From Castor canadensis (taxonomy: Eukaryota > Chordata > Mammalia > Rodentia > Castoridae), in contig NC_133394.1 of assembly GCF_047511655.1 (NCBI RefSeq), positions 62,404,501 through 62,468,500 of the forward strand: a stretch of 64,000 nt of DNA, given 5' to 3'. Position numbers and translations under genes: made by a program. Each line of letters opens with the position of its first letter. Position 1 is the stretch's first letter. The notes beneath the pieces were generated by a model. The model searched no databases. It had not been told where the DNA came from and saw only the letters and a program-made list of their open reading frames with translations. Positions 1 to 9,735 of the stretch are shown in pieces.

Positions 1-1229
1 TAAAATGAGGAACAAGAAGCAGACTATCATTCAAAGGTGTTAAACAACAATTGTACAAGATGTCTAGATAGTGATTCTGGATGAGAGGAATAAACGGTTT
101 AAAGAAACAAAGAGTAACAGTAAGAGAGCATGGCTAAGTTAGGAAGATTCAGAGTAGAAGAGGCAGGAGAATTGCTTGGAGGGTTCTTGGTTTAGTGCTG
201 ACTTATCCTGAAGAGCAAATGTTTACTCTCTGCTCCATTTTCTGTGGCCTACTAGGTATGGACACTTCCCAACCCACAGTTATTGCCTGCAGTCAGAAGC
301 AAGTTATAATGTTAAAGTCACAAGTGTTTTGATGATTCTGTAGGTTCTACTAATATCAGGGCATGTTTGGATTATTTGTAGATCTGTTTTTTTATGGAGA
401 ACAATCAGAAATTAAATTCACTTGCACATTGTTTTATATGACAAACACTAGGCATATTTATAATTTTAAGTTACATAGTAGACATAAAACTATACCTTTG
501 TAAAATGTACAATATAATTAAATATTTAGTGTATACCATTTGAATGTGTTTTTAAAAATGTATATGCATTACAGACTCTTACCATACACTTATGACTAAA
601 AACTAATGGTTATTTATATAATTTATAGAAAATGATTTTTGCTACAGGATTCTTTATGAAGTTACCTTCTAACACTTTTCTATAGTGTATTCTGCTTATA
701 CTAGTTATGTATTTTAAAACTTCATGCAGCACAGGTAGTTTTATTTCAGTTATGTGTATTAAATTTACTGAAAATGGTAATGTGAACTTCTGTTAACTCA
801 AGTTATCAGAAAGATGATAATTCTATGGATTATAAAAATCAGTTTCTATATTTTTGTGAGTAACTTTTCATAACCATTATCTCCTGGAAAATAACTTAAA
901 ACTCATCTCATATTTTTCCAGAAATGTGCAATCTCAAATTGTATATAACTGGAGGTAATTTTCCAAAGTGCTTACTTGAAAGGAAATTTCTCCCAATAAA
1001 AGCAAGCTTTCCCTCTGATTTAGTTTTAAAGTAGCTGAAAACACAAAGAACTAGATGATTTGGGAAGACATTTGGACATATTTTCTATTGGAAACTCAGA
1101 GCTTAGATATGGAACCAGTATTGCAGGTGGTCAGTCTATAGTACAAAGCTTATCAAGTTATCAATTTCTTTCTTGGTCAGATGGCAACATTGCCTGGCAG
1201 AATCTCAATTTTCACATTACAGATGCATT
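1..1229. other. AT-rich unique sequence, nothing recognised
   Basis: I see no repeat family, RNA gene or credible coding region here. Short open frames occur at chance density and have no recognisable protein similarity. Confidence 0.6.
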
Positions 1230-1266
1230 TGTGTGTGTGTGTGTGTGTGGGTGTGTGCGTGGGTAT
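1230..1266. repeat. (TG)n microsatellite
   Basis: An alternating GT run with a few G and C interruptions. It is a simple repeat of the kind that is often length-polymorphic. Confidence 0.9.
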
Positions 1267-2764
1267 GTAACTGATGAAGAACAAAGATCTTTTACTTTGG
1301 AAGATAAAAATTATTATATGTCATATAGGCCATATTTGTTAGTATACTACTAACAAATCTTGAAGTTGGAATGAGAACAATATTTAGCAAAAAACAAAAC
1401 GAGGTAGTTGTTTTACTTAAAACTGTGATCTAAATTTTCCTATGAAAAACCAAAATAAAATAACAGATGAAGATTGAATTGATTGGCTAGAAAACTTGAA
1501 ATTCAAATATAATTATTTACTCATCATAAATTGGAGAAATGTATTCTTTGTTAGTGGAAGATCATTTAGAATTTTAAAATGATATTAACTTTCAGCTTTT
1601 TATTTATATGAATTTTAAATATTCCCTTTTATAAGCTCTGGTTCTCTGTCTTTTTAAAAAACATAATTTTTTCAGCTGCAGCTCATCTCCACTGAGAAAA
1701 AAATGAAAGCCTTTCAAGGAGTTGGGAGCTACAGAGCAGCACGAGAATTAGTGTTGTTCTGTGATGCTGTGAAGCCTCCAGAAAGTCTCCATGGCAAGAC
1801 ACCTGGTTTTTCTTTTAAAAATTATCCTATCATCTGACAAATCACAGCCATTGACCATGAGAACAATCAGAAACAAAGGATTCTTTTTCTATTTCTTATG
1901 ACCCAGGATATGGTGAGTAAGCACACAGATTTCCAGTCTAACTTCTGATGGAACTTGTCCCATGGAACAACACATTTGTTGAAGAAATGATTTGGAGCTT
2001 GCCTGGAGCTGGATGTGAGCAAACCATCCATCTCTACTGGAGATGCAACAGCCACACATTTGGCAGTGAAATCCCAGTCAACTGACAGGGCAGATAACTG
2101 ACCGAGCTGCAGAAGGCCATCTGGTGCCTGATTAAGTATCAGGTTGATGAACTGAGATCACAATTAAGCTTGTACTTAACAGCTCCTTGCCTGAAGTCGT
2201 AATAACAATGGCTTTGTGACAACATCCTCCTTTTTTCTCTGTCATTATCCTCACAAAGAGATTTAGCAATGTCACAGTTGTCATTACTAGGAAAATTAAT
2301 CAGTCCTCTCTTTAATAAAAGCCTTCCCTCTAGTGTTCATATTAAATTATTTATGTTTACCATCTTTAAATGTTAATTCAATTGTTAATTCAATTCACTT
2401 TTGGAAAAATCACTGTATAAATCCTCAAGTACAAACAAATAACTCAGACCAATTACATATTGCAGGGCAATCACTTCATTTACATATGTCTATTCAAAAC
2501 TTAATCCAAATTAGGGCTCTTAATAGTCTCTCATCTACACAAAAATTTTGCAAGAAGCTTTTTAAGGTCTCAAAAACAACAACTCCATTCCTCTCATTGT
2601 TCAGGTACAACACTTGAGTCACCATTGATTTCTCTTGCATCCTTATGCCTTACACTGATTTAATTAACAAATCTTGATGCCCTTATGTAAAATATATGTT
2701 TTGAATCTAGCCACCCCTCACCATTTACTCAGCCACCAGTCTGGCTCAGTTCCTAATCTGTTTC
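1267..2764. other. Unique sequence containing an exon-like segment
   Basis: No repeat is recognised. The part from about 1670 to 2240 is richer in GC than its surroundings and contains a possible splice acceptor ending at 1675 and a strong donor (gtgagtaa) starting at 1913; see the findings. The rest shows nothing I can name. Confidence 0.5.
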
Positions 2765-3145
2765 TTGTTAGGCTACATGAGGGTTAATCTCAACTGCTAG
2801 CTAGATTGTATTGAAAAGCAGATTAGTAAAGCACACTCTGGGCATGTCTTTGAGGGGGGTTTCAGAGAGGATTACCAAAGTGGGGAAGACATCCCCAATA
2901 TCCCATAGGCTGAGGGCCTGAGTTGAATAAAAAGGGGAAAAGGAGGAAGCCAGGGAGTGAAGGCATTCTTATTCTCTCTCTCTCTGTCTCTCTCTCTCTC
3001 TTTCTTTCTCTCCCTCTCTCTCTGTTCCTGCCCTTCCTGCTATGATGGATTGAAACCTCTGAAAGTGTGAGCCAAAATAATTCCTCCCTTTATGTTGTTC
3101 TGCCAGGTATTTTAGTCATAGCTACAGAAAGCTGAGCAGCACAGT
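2765..3145 (+). mobile_element. ERVL/MaLR-type solo LTR, degenerate
   Basis: The segment has the layout of a rodent ERVL/MaLR LTR read on the plus strand: a gggttaatct-like start, a cataggctgagggcc block, a pyrimidine microsatellite, and the very common LTR end with gtgagccaaaataa followed by ccaggtattttagtcatag. No internal retroviral genes adjoin it, so it is a solo LTR or fragment. Assignment to ERVL versus MaLR is from memory of the consensus and is uncertain. Confidence 0.6.
2971..3025. repeat. (TC)n microsatellite inside the LTR
   Basis: A run of CT dinucleotides with T and G interruptions, lying within the LTR at 2765-3145. Confidence 0.9.
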
Positions 3146-3180
3146 ACTAGAATAGCTTGTACAAGGATTACTGGGTGTGA

Positions 3181-3366
3181 GGCTGACCGTGGATCAAGTG
3201 ATAGAGAACCTGCTGAGCAAGCTCTAGGCCCTATGTTCAACTCCCAGTACTATCACTCAGGAGGTGGAGGCAGGACAATTGTGAGTTTGAGGACAATCAG
3301 AGCCACACAGCGAGTTACAGGCCAGCATGGGCTACATAGTGATACCCTGTCTCAAAAAGTAAAAAT
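3181..3366 (+). mobile_element. Dimeric SINE (ID-like + B1-like)
   Basis: The left part has a tRNA-like A box (tggatcaagtgatagag) and a B-box region (gttcaactccc), as in ID/tRNA-derived SINEs. The right part matches the B1/7SL-derived arm (cactcaggaggtggaggcag, gggctacatagtga, cctgtctcaaaaag). Pol III SINEs of this compound type are mobilised by L1 proteins. The copy is diverged and its A-tail is short. Confidence 0.75.
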
Positions 3367-3811
3367 TGCTATATAATTTATATGTACACTTTTAAGTGTG
3401 AAAGCTGTGTTAGCATCAATTGTTTCTCAGTGGCTAAGAGAGTGACTGATTTATGTCACCTAGGCCTACCACATGAACCATACTTGGAGCAGTGGTCAGA
3501 AATTGTCTGGAAATTATGTGACATACTTTAATAATGACAGTAAAAGCAATTAACAGTTTATAATGATGAAGATATTGTTGAGTTGGTAATGGACCATAAT
3601 TTTAGTCTCATTTTTACAAAGTGGGTGGAACAATGCCCTCAATTACTAATATAACATTTAAAAAAATCACCAATAGTCAAACTTTTAGTCTCCCCAATGA
3701 CATCATTGTTACTAAGAGAACCTTTTACTATAAAAATTTTAATACATGAAAACTTTGATTTTTTCTAAAATCATAGGTGCTCAAATGGCATGTTAGCTTT
3801 CATTGCTTAAA
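3367..3811. other. Unique AT-rich sequence, nothing recognised
   Basis: No gene or repeat can be supported in this stretch. Confidence 0.6.
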
Positions 3812-4101
3812 AGGTGACCATTCAGTCATTCAACAAATATATGTTGGACTTTTTCAAATGCCAGACACTCTTCTAAAGACTTGAAAAACAGTGGATCTCT
3901 TGGGAGGTTGCCTTCTGTAGAAAGAGAGAACTCAGAAAAAAACAAAACAATAAATCATATAGAATGTTAAGATTGTAAGTTGTATGGAAATAATACAGCA
4001 GATAAAGGATGCAAGAGTTTGGATTTGGCTTCTGTTTTTAACAGATTAAATGTCACTGTAAAAAGAGCCTTTGAACAGACTTGAAGGAGTTGAGGAAGCC
4101 A
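3812..4101 (-). mobile_element. L2 LINE fragment (first part)
   Basis: The sequence is the reverse complement of the L2 3' end: cattcaacaaatatatgttgga, then ccagacactcttctaaagac, then the tagaatgttaagattgtaag block. It is an ancient mammalian LINE relic. It resumes at 10963 beyond the L1-A insertion, so L1-A landed in this L2. Confidence 0.8.
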
Positions 4102-4114
4102 GCCATATTGACTT
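4102..4114. repeat. Target-site duplication of L1-A (left copy)
   Basis: gccatattgactt here is repeated exactly at 10950-10962, on the other side of L1-A. The last bases could belong to the poly(T) tail, so the length is about 11-13 bp. An exact duplication marks a TPRT insertion and fixes the ends of the element. Confidence 0.9.
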
Positions 4115-4121
4115 TTTTTTT

Positions 4122-4172
4122 CTTTTCATAATTTTCTCCTTTATTTGTTGGATATTTTATTTTATTATTATT
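4122..4172 (-). other. Possible short 3' transduction at the L1-A tail
   Basis: Beyond the L1 3'UTR poly(A) (T run near 4165-4172) lie about 50 bp of AT-rich sequence. It contains AATAAA on the minus strand (4140-4145) and then the terminal poly(A) that abuts the duplication. This looks like transcription past the L1 signal to a second one. It could instead be a degenerate A-rich tail. Confidence 0.4.
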
Positions 4173-4225
4173 TTTTTTCATTTTTCTTTTATTATTCATA
4201 TGTGCATACAAGGCTTGGTTCATTT

Positions 4226-4289
4226 CTCCCCCCTGCCCCCACCCCCTCCCTTACCACCCACTCCACCCCCTCCCGCTCCCCCCCTCAAT
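4226..4289 (-). promoter_or_regulatory. G-rich polypurine tract in the L1-A 3'UTR
   Basis: On the minus strand this is a run of G3-G6 blocks separated by short A/T/C spacers. Such a tract is a conserved hallmark of mammalian L1 3'UTRs and can form G-quadruplexes. The same tract occurs in L1-B near 35183-35245 and partly in L1-C and L1-D. Confidence 0.75.
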
Positions 4290-4662
4290 ACCCAGCAGAA
4301 ACTATTTTGCCCTTATCTCTAATTTTGTTGTAGAGAGAGTATAAGCAATAATAGGAAGGAACAAGGGGTTTTGCTGGTTGAGATAAGGATAGCTATACAG
4401 GGCATTGACTCACATTGATTTCCTGTGCGTGGGTGTTACCTTCTAGGTTAATTCTTTTTGATCTAACCTTTTCTCTAGTTCCTGGTCCCCTTTTCCTATT
4501 GGCCTCAGTTGCTTTAAGTTATCTGCTTTAGTTTCTCTGCATTAAGGGCAACAAATGCTAGCTAGTTTTTTAGGTGTCTTACCTATCCTCACCCCTCCCT
4601 TGTGTGCTCTCGCTTTTATCATGTGCTCATAGTCCAATCCCCTTGTTGTGTTTGCCCTTGAT

Positions 4663-7600
4663 CTAATGTCCACATATGAGGGAGAACATACGATTTTTGG
4701 TCTTTTGAGCCAGGCTAACCTCACTCAGAATGATGTTCTCCAATTCCATCCATTTACCAGCGAATGATAACATTTCGTTCTTCTTCATGGCTGCATAAAA
4801 TTCCATTGTGTATAGATACCACATTTTCTTAATCCATTCGTCAGTGCTGGGACATCTTGGCTGTTTCCATAACTTGGCTATTGTGAATAGTGCCGCAATA
4901 AACATGGATGTGCAGGTGCCTCTGGAGTAACAGTCTTCTGGGTATATCCCCAAGAGTGGAATTGCTGGATCAAATGGGAGATCGATGTCCAGCTTTTTAA
5001 GTAGCCTCCAAATTTTTTTCCAGAGTGGTTGTACTAGTCTACATTCCCACCAACAGTGTAAAAGGGTTCCTTTTTTCCCCGCATCCTCGCCAACACCTGT
5101 TGTTGGTGGTGTTGCTGATGATGGCTATTCTAACAGGGGTGAGGTGGAATCTTAGTGTGGTTTTAATTTGCATTTCCTTTATTGCTAGAGATGGTGAGCA
5201 TTTTTTCATGTGTTTTCTGGCCATTTGAATTTCTTCTTTTGAGAAAGTTCTGTTTAGTTCACTTGCCCATTTCTTTATTGGTTCATTAGTTTTGGGAGAA
5301 TTTAGTTTTTTAAGTTCCCTGTATATTCTGGTTATCAGTCCTTTGTCTGATGTATAATTGGCAAATATTTTCTCCCACTCTGTGGGTGTTCTCTTCAGTT
5401 TAGAGACCATTTCTTTTGATGAACAGAAGCTTTTTACTTTTATGAGGTCCCATTTATCTATGCTATCTCTTAGTTGCTGTGCTGCTGGGGTTTCATTGAG
5501 AAAGTTCTTACCTATACCTACTAACTCCAGAGTATTTCCTACTCTTTCTTGTATCAACTTAAGAGTTTGGGGTCTGATATTAAGATCCTTGATGCATTTT
5601 GAGTTAATCTTGGTATAGGGTGATATACATGGATCTAGTTTCAGTTTTTTGCAGACTGCTAACCAGTTTTCCCAGCAGTTTTTGTTGAAGAGGCTGCTAT
5701 TTCTCCATCGTATATTTTTAGCTCCTTTGTCAAAGATAAGTTGCTCATAGTTGTGTGGCTTCATATCTGGATCCTCTATTCTGTTCCACTGGTCTTCATG
5801 TCTGTTTTTGTGCCAGTACCATGTTGTTTTTATTGTTATTGCTTTGTAATATAGTTTGAAGTCAGGTATTGTGATACCTCCTGCATTGTTCTTTTGACTG
5901 AGTATTGCCTTGGCTATTCGTGGCCTCTTGTGTTTCCATATAAATTTCACAGTAGATTTTTCAATCTCTTTAATGAATGTCATTGGAATTTTGATGGGAA
6001 TTGCATTAAACATGTAGATTACTTTGGGGAGTATCGACATTTTTACTATGTTGATTCTACCAATCCATGAGCATGGGAGATCTCTCCACTTTCTATAGTC
6101 TTCCTCAATCTCTTTCTTCAGAAGTGTATAGTTTTCCTTGTAGAGGTCTTTCACATCTTTTGTTAGGTTTACACCTAGGTATTTGATTTTTTTTGAGGCT
6201 ATTGTAAATGGAATTGTTTTCATACATTCTTTTTCCGTTTGCTCATTGTTAGTGTATAGAAATGCTAATGATTTTTCTATGTTGATTTTATATCCTGCTA
6301 CTTTGCTATAGCTATTGATGATGTCTAGAAGCTTCTGAGTAGAGTTTTTTGGGTCTTTAAGGTATAGGATCATGTCGTCTGCAAATAGGGATATTTTGAC
6401 AGTTTCTTTACCTATTTGTATTCCTTTTATTCCTTCTTCTTGCCTAATTGCTCTGGCTAGGAATTCCAGTACTATGTTGAATAGGAGTGGAGATAGTGGG
6501 CATCCTTGTCTGGTTCCTGATTTTAGAGGGAACGGTTTTAATTTTTCTCCATTAAGTATAATGCTGGCTGTAGGTTTGTCATATATAGCTTTTATAATGT
6601 TGAGGAACTTTCCTTCTATTCCTAGTTTTCTTAGAGCTTTTATCATGAAATGATGTTGGATCTTATCAAAGGCTTTTTCTGCATCTATTGAGATGATCAA
6701 GTGGTTTTTGTCTTTGCTTTTGTTAATGTGGTTTATTACGTTTATTGATTTTCATATGTTGAACCAACACTGCATTCCTGGGATGAAGCCTACCTGGTCG
6801 TGGTGGATAATCTTTTTGATGTGTTGCTGAATTCGATTTGCCATCATTTTGTTGAGGATTTTTGCATCAATGTTCATTAAGGAGATTGGCCTATAGTTCT
6901 CCTTTTTGGAGGTGTCTTTGCCTGGTTTTGGGATAAGTGTAATACTGGCTTCATAAAATGTGTTTGGCAGTTTTCCTTCCCTTTCTATTTCATGGAACAG
7001 TTTAAGGAGGGTTGGTATCAGTTCTTCTTTAAAGGTCTGATAGAATTCAGCAGAGAATCCATCAGGTCCTGGACTTTTCTTTTTGGGGAGACTCTTGATT
7101 GCTGCTTCAATTTCATTTTGTGTTATAGGTCTATTCAGGTGATTAATTTCCTCTTGGTTCAGTTTTGGATGATCATATGTATCTAGAAATCTGTCCATTT
7201 CTTTTAGATTTTCAAATTTATTTGAATATAGGTTCTCAAAATAGTCTCTGATGATTTCCTGGACTTCCATGGTGTTTGTTGTTATCTCCCCTTTTGCATT
7301 CCTGATTCTACTAATTTGGGTTTTTTCTCTCCTCATTTTAGTCAGGTTTGCCAGGGGTCTATCGATCTTGTTTATTTTTTCAAAGAACCAACTTTTTGTT
7401 TCATTAATTCTTTGTATGGTATTTTTGGTTTCTATTTCGTTGATTTCAGCTCTTATTTTTATTATTTCTCTCCTTCTATTTGTTTTGGGATTTGCTTGTT
7501 CTTGTTTTTCTAGGAGTTTGAGATGTATCATTAGGTCATTGATTTGGGATCTTTCAATCTTTTTAATATATGCACTCATGGCTATAAACTTTCCTCTCAA

Positions 7601-8482
7601 GACTGCCTTAGCTGTGTCCCATAGGTTCTGGTAGGTTGTGTTTTCATTTTCATTGACTTCTAAGAACTTTTTAATTTCCTCTTTTATTGCATCAATGATC
7701 CATTCTTCATTAAGTAATGAGTTATTTAGTTTCGAGCTGTTTGCATGTTTTTTGTCTTTACTTTTGTTGTTGAGTTCTACTTTTACTGCATTGTGGTCAG
7801 ATAGTATGCATGGTATTATTTCTATTTTCTTATATTTGCTGAGGCTTGCTTTGTGCCCTAGGATATGATCTATTTTGGAGAAGGTTCCATGGGCTGCTGA
7901 GAAGAATGTATATTGTGTAGAGGTTGGATGAAATGTTCTGTAGACATCTACTAGGTCCACTTGATCTATTGCATATTTTAGATCTTGGATTTCTTTATTG
8001 AGTTTTTGTTTGGATGACCTATCTATTGATGATAATGGAGTGTTAAAGTCTCCCACAACCACTGTGTTGGCGTTTATATATGCTTTTAGGTCTTTCAGGG
8101 TATGTTTGATGAAATTGGGTGCGTTGACATTGGGTGCGTACAGATTGATGATTATTATTTCCTTTTGGTCTATTTCCCCTTTTATTGGTATGGAATGTCC
8201 TTCTTTATCTCGTTTGATCAATGTAGGTTTGAAGTCTACTTTGTCAGAGATAAGTATTGCTACTCCTGCTTGTTTTCGGGGGCCATTGGCTTGGTAAATC
8301 TTCTTCCAGCCTTTCATCCTAAGCATATGCTTATTTCTGTCGGTGAGATGAGTCTCCTGTAAGCAACAAATTGTTGGATCTTCTTTTTTAATCCATTTTG
8401 TCAAACGGTGTCTTTTGATGGGTGAATTAAGTCCATTAACATTAAGTGTTAGTACTGATAGGTATGTGGTGATTCCTGCCAT
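4663..8482 (-). pseudogene. L1-A ORF2: endonuclease/reverse transcriptase, two lesions
   Basis: ORF2 makes the L1 endonuclease and reverse transcriptase that nick target DNA and copy L1 RNA. The frame starts at 8482 (MAGITTYLS) and the ancestral stop is at 4663-4665, about 1,272 residues once the frameshift is discounted, the usual family length. The endonuclease domain keeps N14, E43, D145, N147, D205, D229 and H230. The reverse-transcriptase FADD box falls at about residues 700-703, and a C-terminal Cys-rich segment (CWRGCGEK) follows. Lesions seen: a TGA stop at 6752-6754, probably from CpG decay of an Arg codon, and a run of six T at 5071-5076 where the three other L1s here have five, a 1-bp frameshift. 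A 9-bp in-frame loss is seen near 4930 relative to L1-B. Confidence 0.93.
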
Positions 8483-8532
8483 TTAGTTATCTTAGTTGTT
8501 TGAAGGTTTGATTGTGTGTACCTAACTTGATG

Positions 8533-9735
8533 TTACTCTCTACTGTCTTGCTTTTTCTTATCCTGTGGTTTGGTGCTGCCTGCCTTTTCATGGTTAAGTT
8601 GGGTGTCACTTTCTGTGTGCAGGATCCCTTGCAGAATCTTTTGTAATGGTGGCTTTGTGGTCACATATTGTTTTAGTTTCTGCTTATCATGGAAGACTTT
8701 TATTGCTCCATCTATTTTGAATGATAGCTTTGCTGGCTAGAGTATCCTGGGGTTGAAGTTATTTTCATTCAGTGCCCGGAAGATCTCACCCCACGCTCTT
8801 CTTGCTTTTAATGTTTCTGTTGAGAAGTCTGCTGTGATTTTGATGGGTTTACCTTTGTATGTTACTTGTTTTTTCTCTCTTGCAGCCTTCAATATTCTTT
8901 CCTTAGTTTCTGAACTTGTTGTTTTAATGATGATATGTCGTGGAGTAGTTCTATTTTGATCTGGTCTGTTTGGTGTCCTGGAAGCCTCTTGCATGTGTAT
9001 GGGAATATCTTTCTCTAGATTTGGGAAATTTTCCGTTATTATTTTGTTGAATATATTACGCATTCCCTTCACTTGCACCTCTTCTCCTTCTTCGATGCCC
9101 ATGATTCTCAAGTTTGGTCTTTTGATGGAGTCGGTGAGTTCTTGCATTTTCTTTTCACAGGTCTTGAGTTGTTTAATTAATAGTTCTTCAGTTTTTCCTT
9201 TAATTACCATTTCATCTTCAAGTTCTGAGATTCTGTCTTCTGTTTGTTCTATTCTGCTGGATTGGCCTTCCGTTTTGTTTTGCAGTTCTGTTTCGTTCTT
9301 TTTTCTGAGGTTTTCCATATCCTGGCTGTTTTCTTCTTTATTGTTGTCTATTTTTGTCCTGAGTTCATTTATCCATTTATTCATTGTGTTCTCTCTTTCA
9401 CTTTGGTGTTTATACAGTGCTTCTATGGTTTCCTTTATTTCTTCTTTTGCTTTTTCAAATTCTCTATTTTTATTGTCTTGGAATTTCTTGAGTGTCTCCT
9501 GTACATTTTGGTTGACCCTATCCAGTATCATCTCTATAAAATTCTCATTGAGTACTTGTAGTATGTCTTCTTTTAAATTATTCTTGTAGGCTTCATTGGG
9601 TCCTTTGGCATAGTTTATCTTCATTTTGTTGGAGTCTGGCTCTGAGTTTCTGTTCTCTTCATTCCCCTCTGGTTCCTGTACTAATTTTTTGCTGTGGGGA
9701 ATCTGGTTTCCTTGTTTTTTCTGTCTTCCTGTCAT
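8533..9735 (-). pseudogene. L1-A ORF1: RNA-binding protein, one premature stop
   Basis: ORF1 encodes the trimeric RNA-binding chaperone that coats L1 RNA. I place the start at 9735 (MTGRQKKQG) because the basic N-terminus matches L1 ORF1. The open frame runs 60 codons further upstream, but that part reads pyrimidine-rich 5'UTR. Residues about 60-205 are a heptad-rich coiled coil, the RRM begins near residue 208 (LRIMGIEEGE) and the C-terminal domain follows (ILKAAREK, TYKGKPIKIT). A TAG at 8737-8739 ends the chain after residue 332, inside the C-terminal domain, at a conserved aromatic codon. The same frame then stays open for 67 codons to a stop at 8533, so the lesion is a single base change. 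Confidence 0.9.

Noticed and set aside
5039..6700. 553-residue frame as a possible host reverse-transcriptase-related gene
   Set aside because: It continues in frame with the L1-A endonuclease part across a single stop and lies inside a bounded L1 insertion.
6992..8362. Plus-strand open frames of 64-127 codons opposite L1-A ORF2, and similar ones opposite ORF1 at 8753-9835
   Set aside because: They are antisense shadows of the L1 frames, rich in Phe/Leu/Ser/Ile because the coding strand is A-rich. No independent protein family is recognisable.
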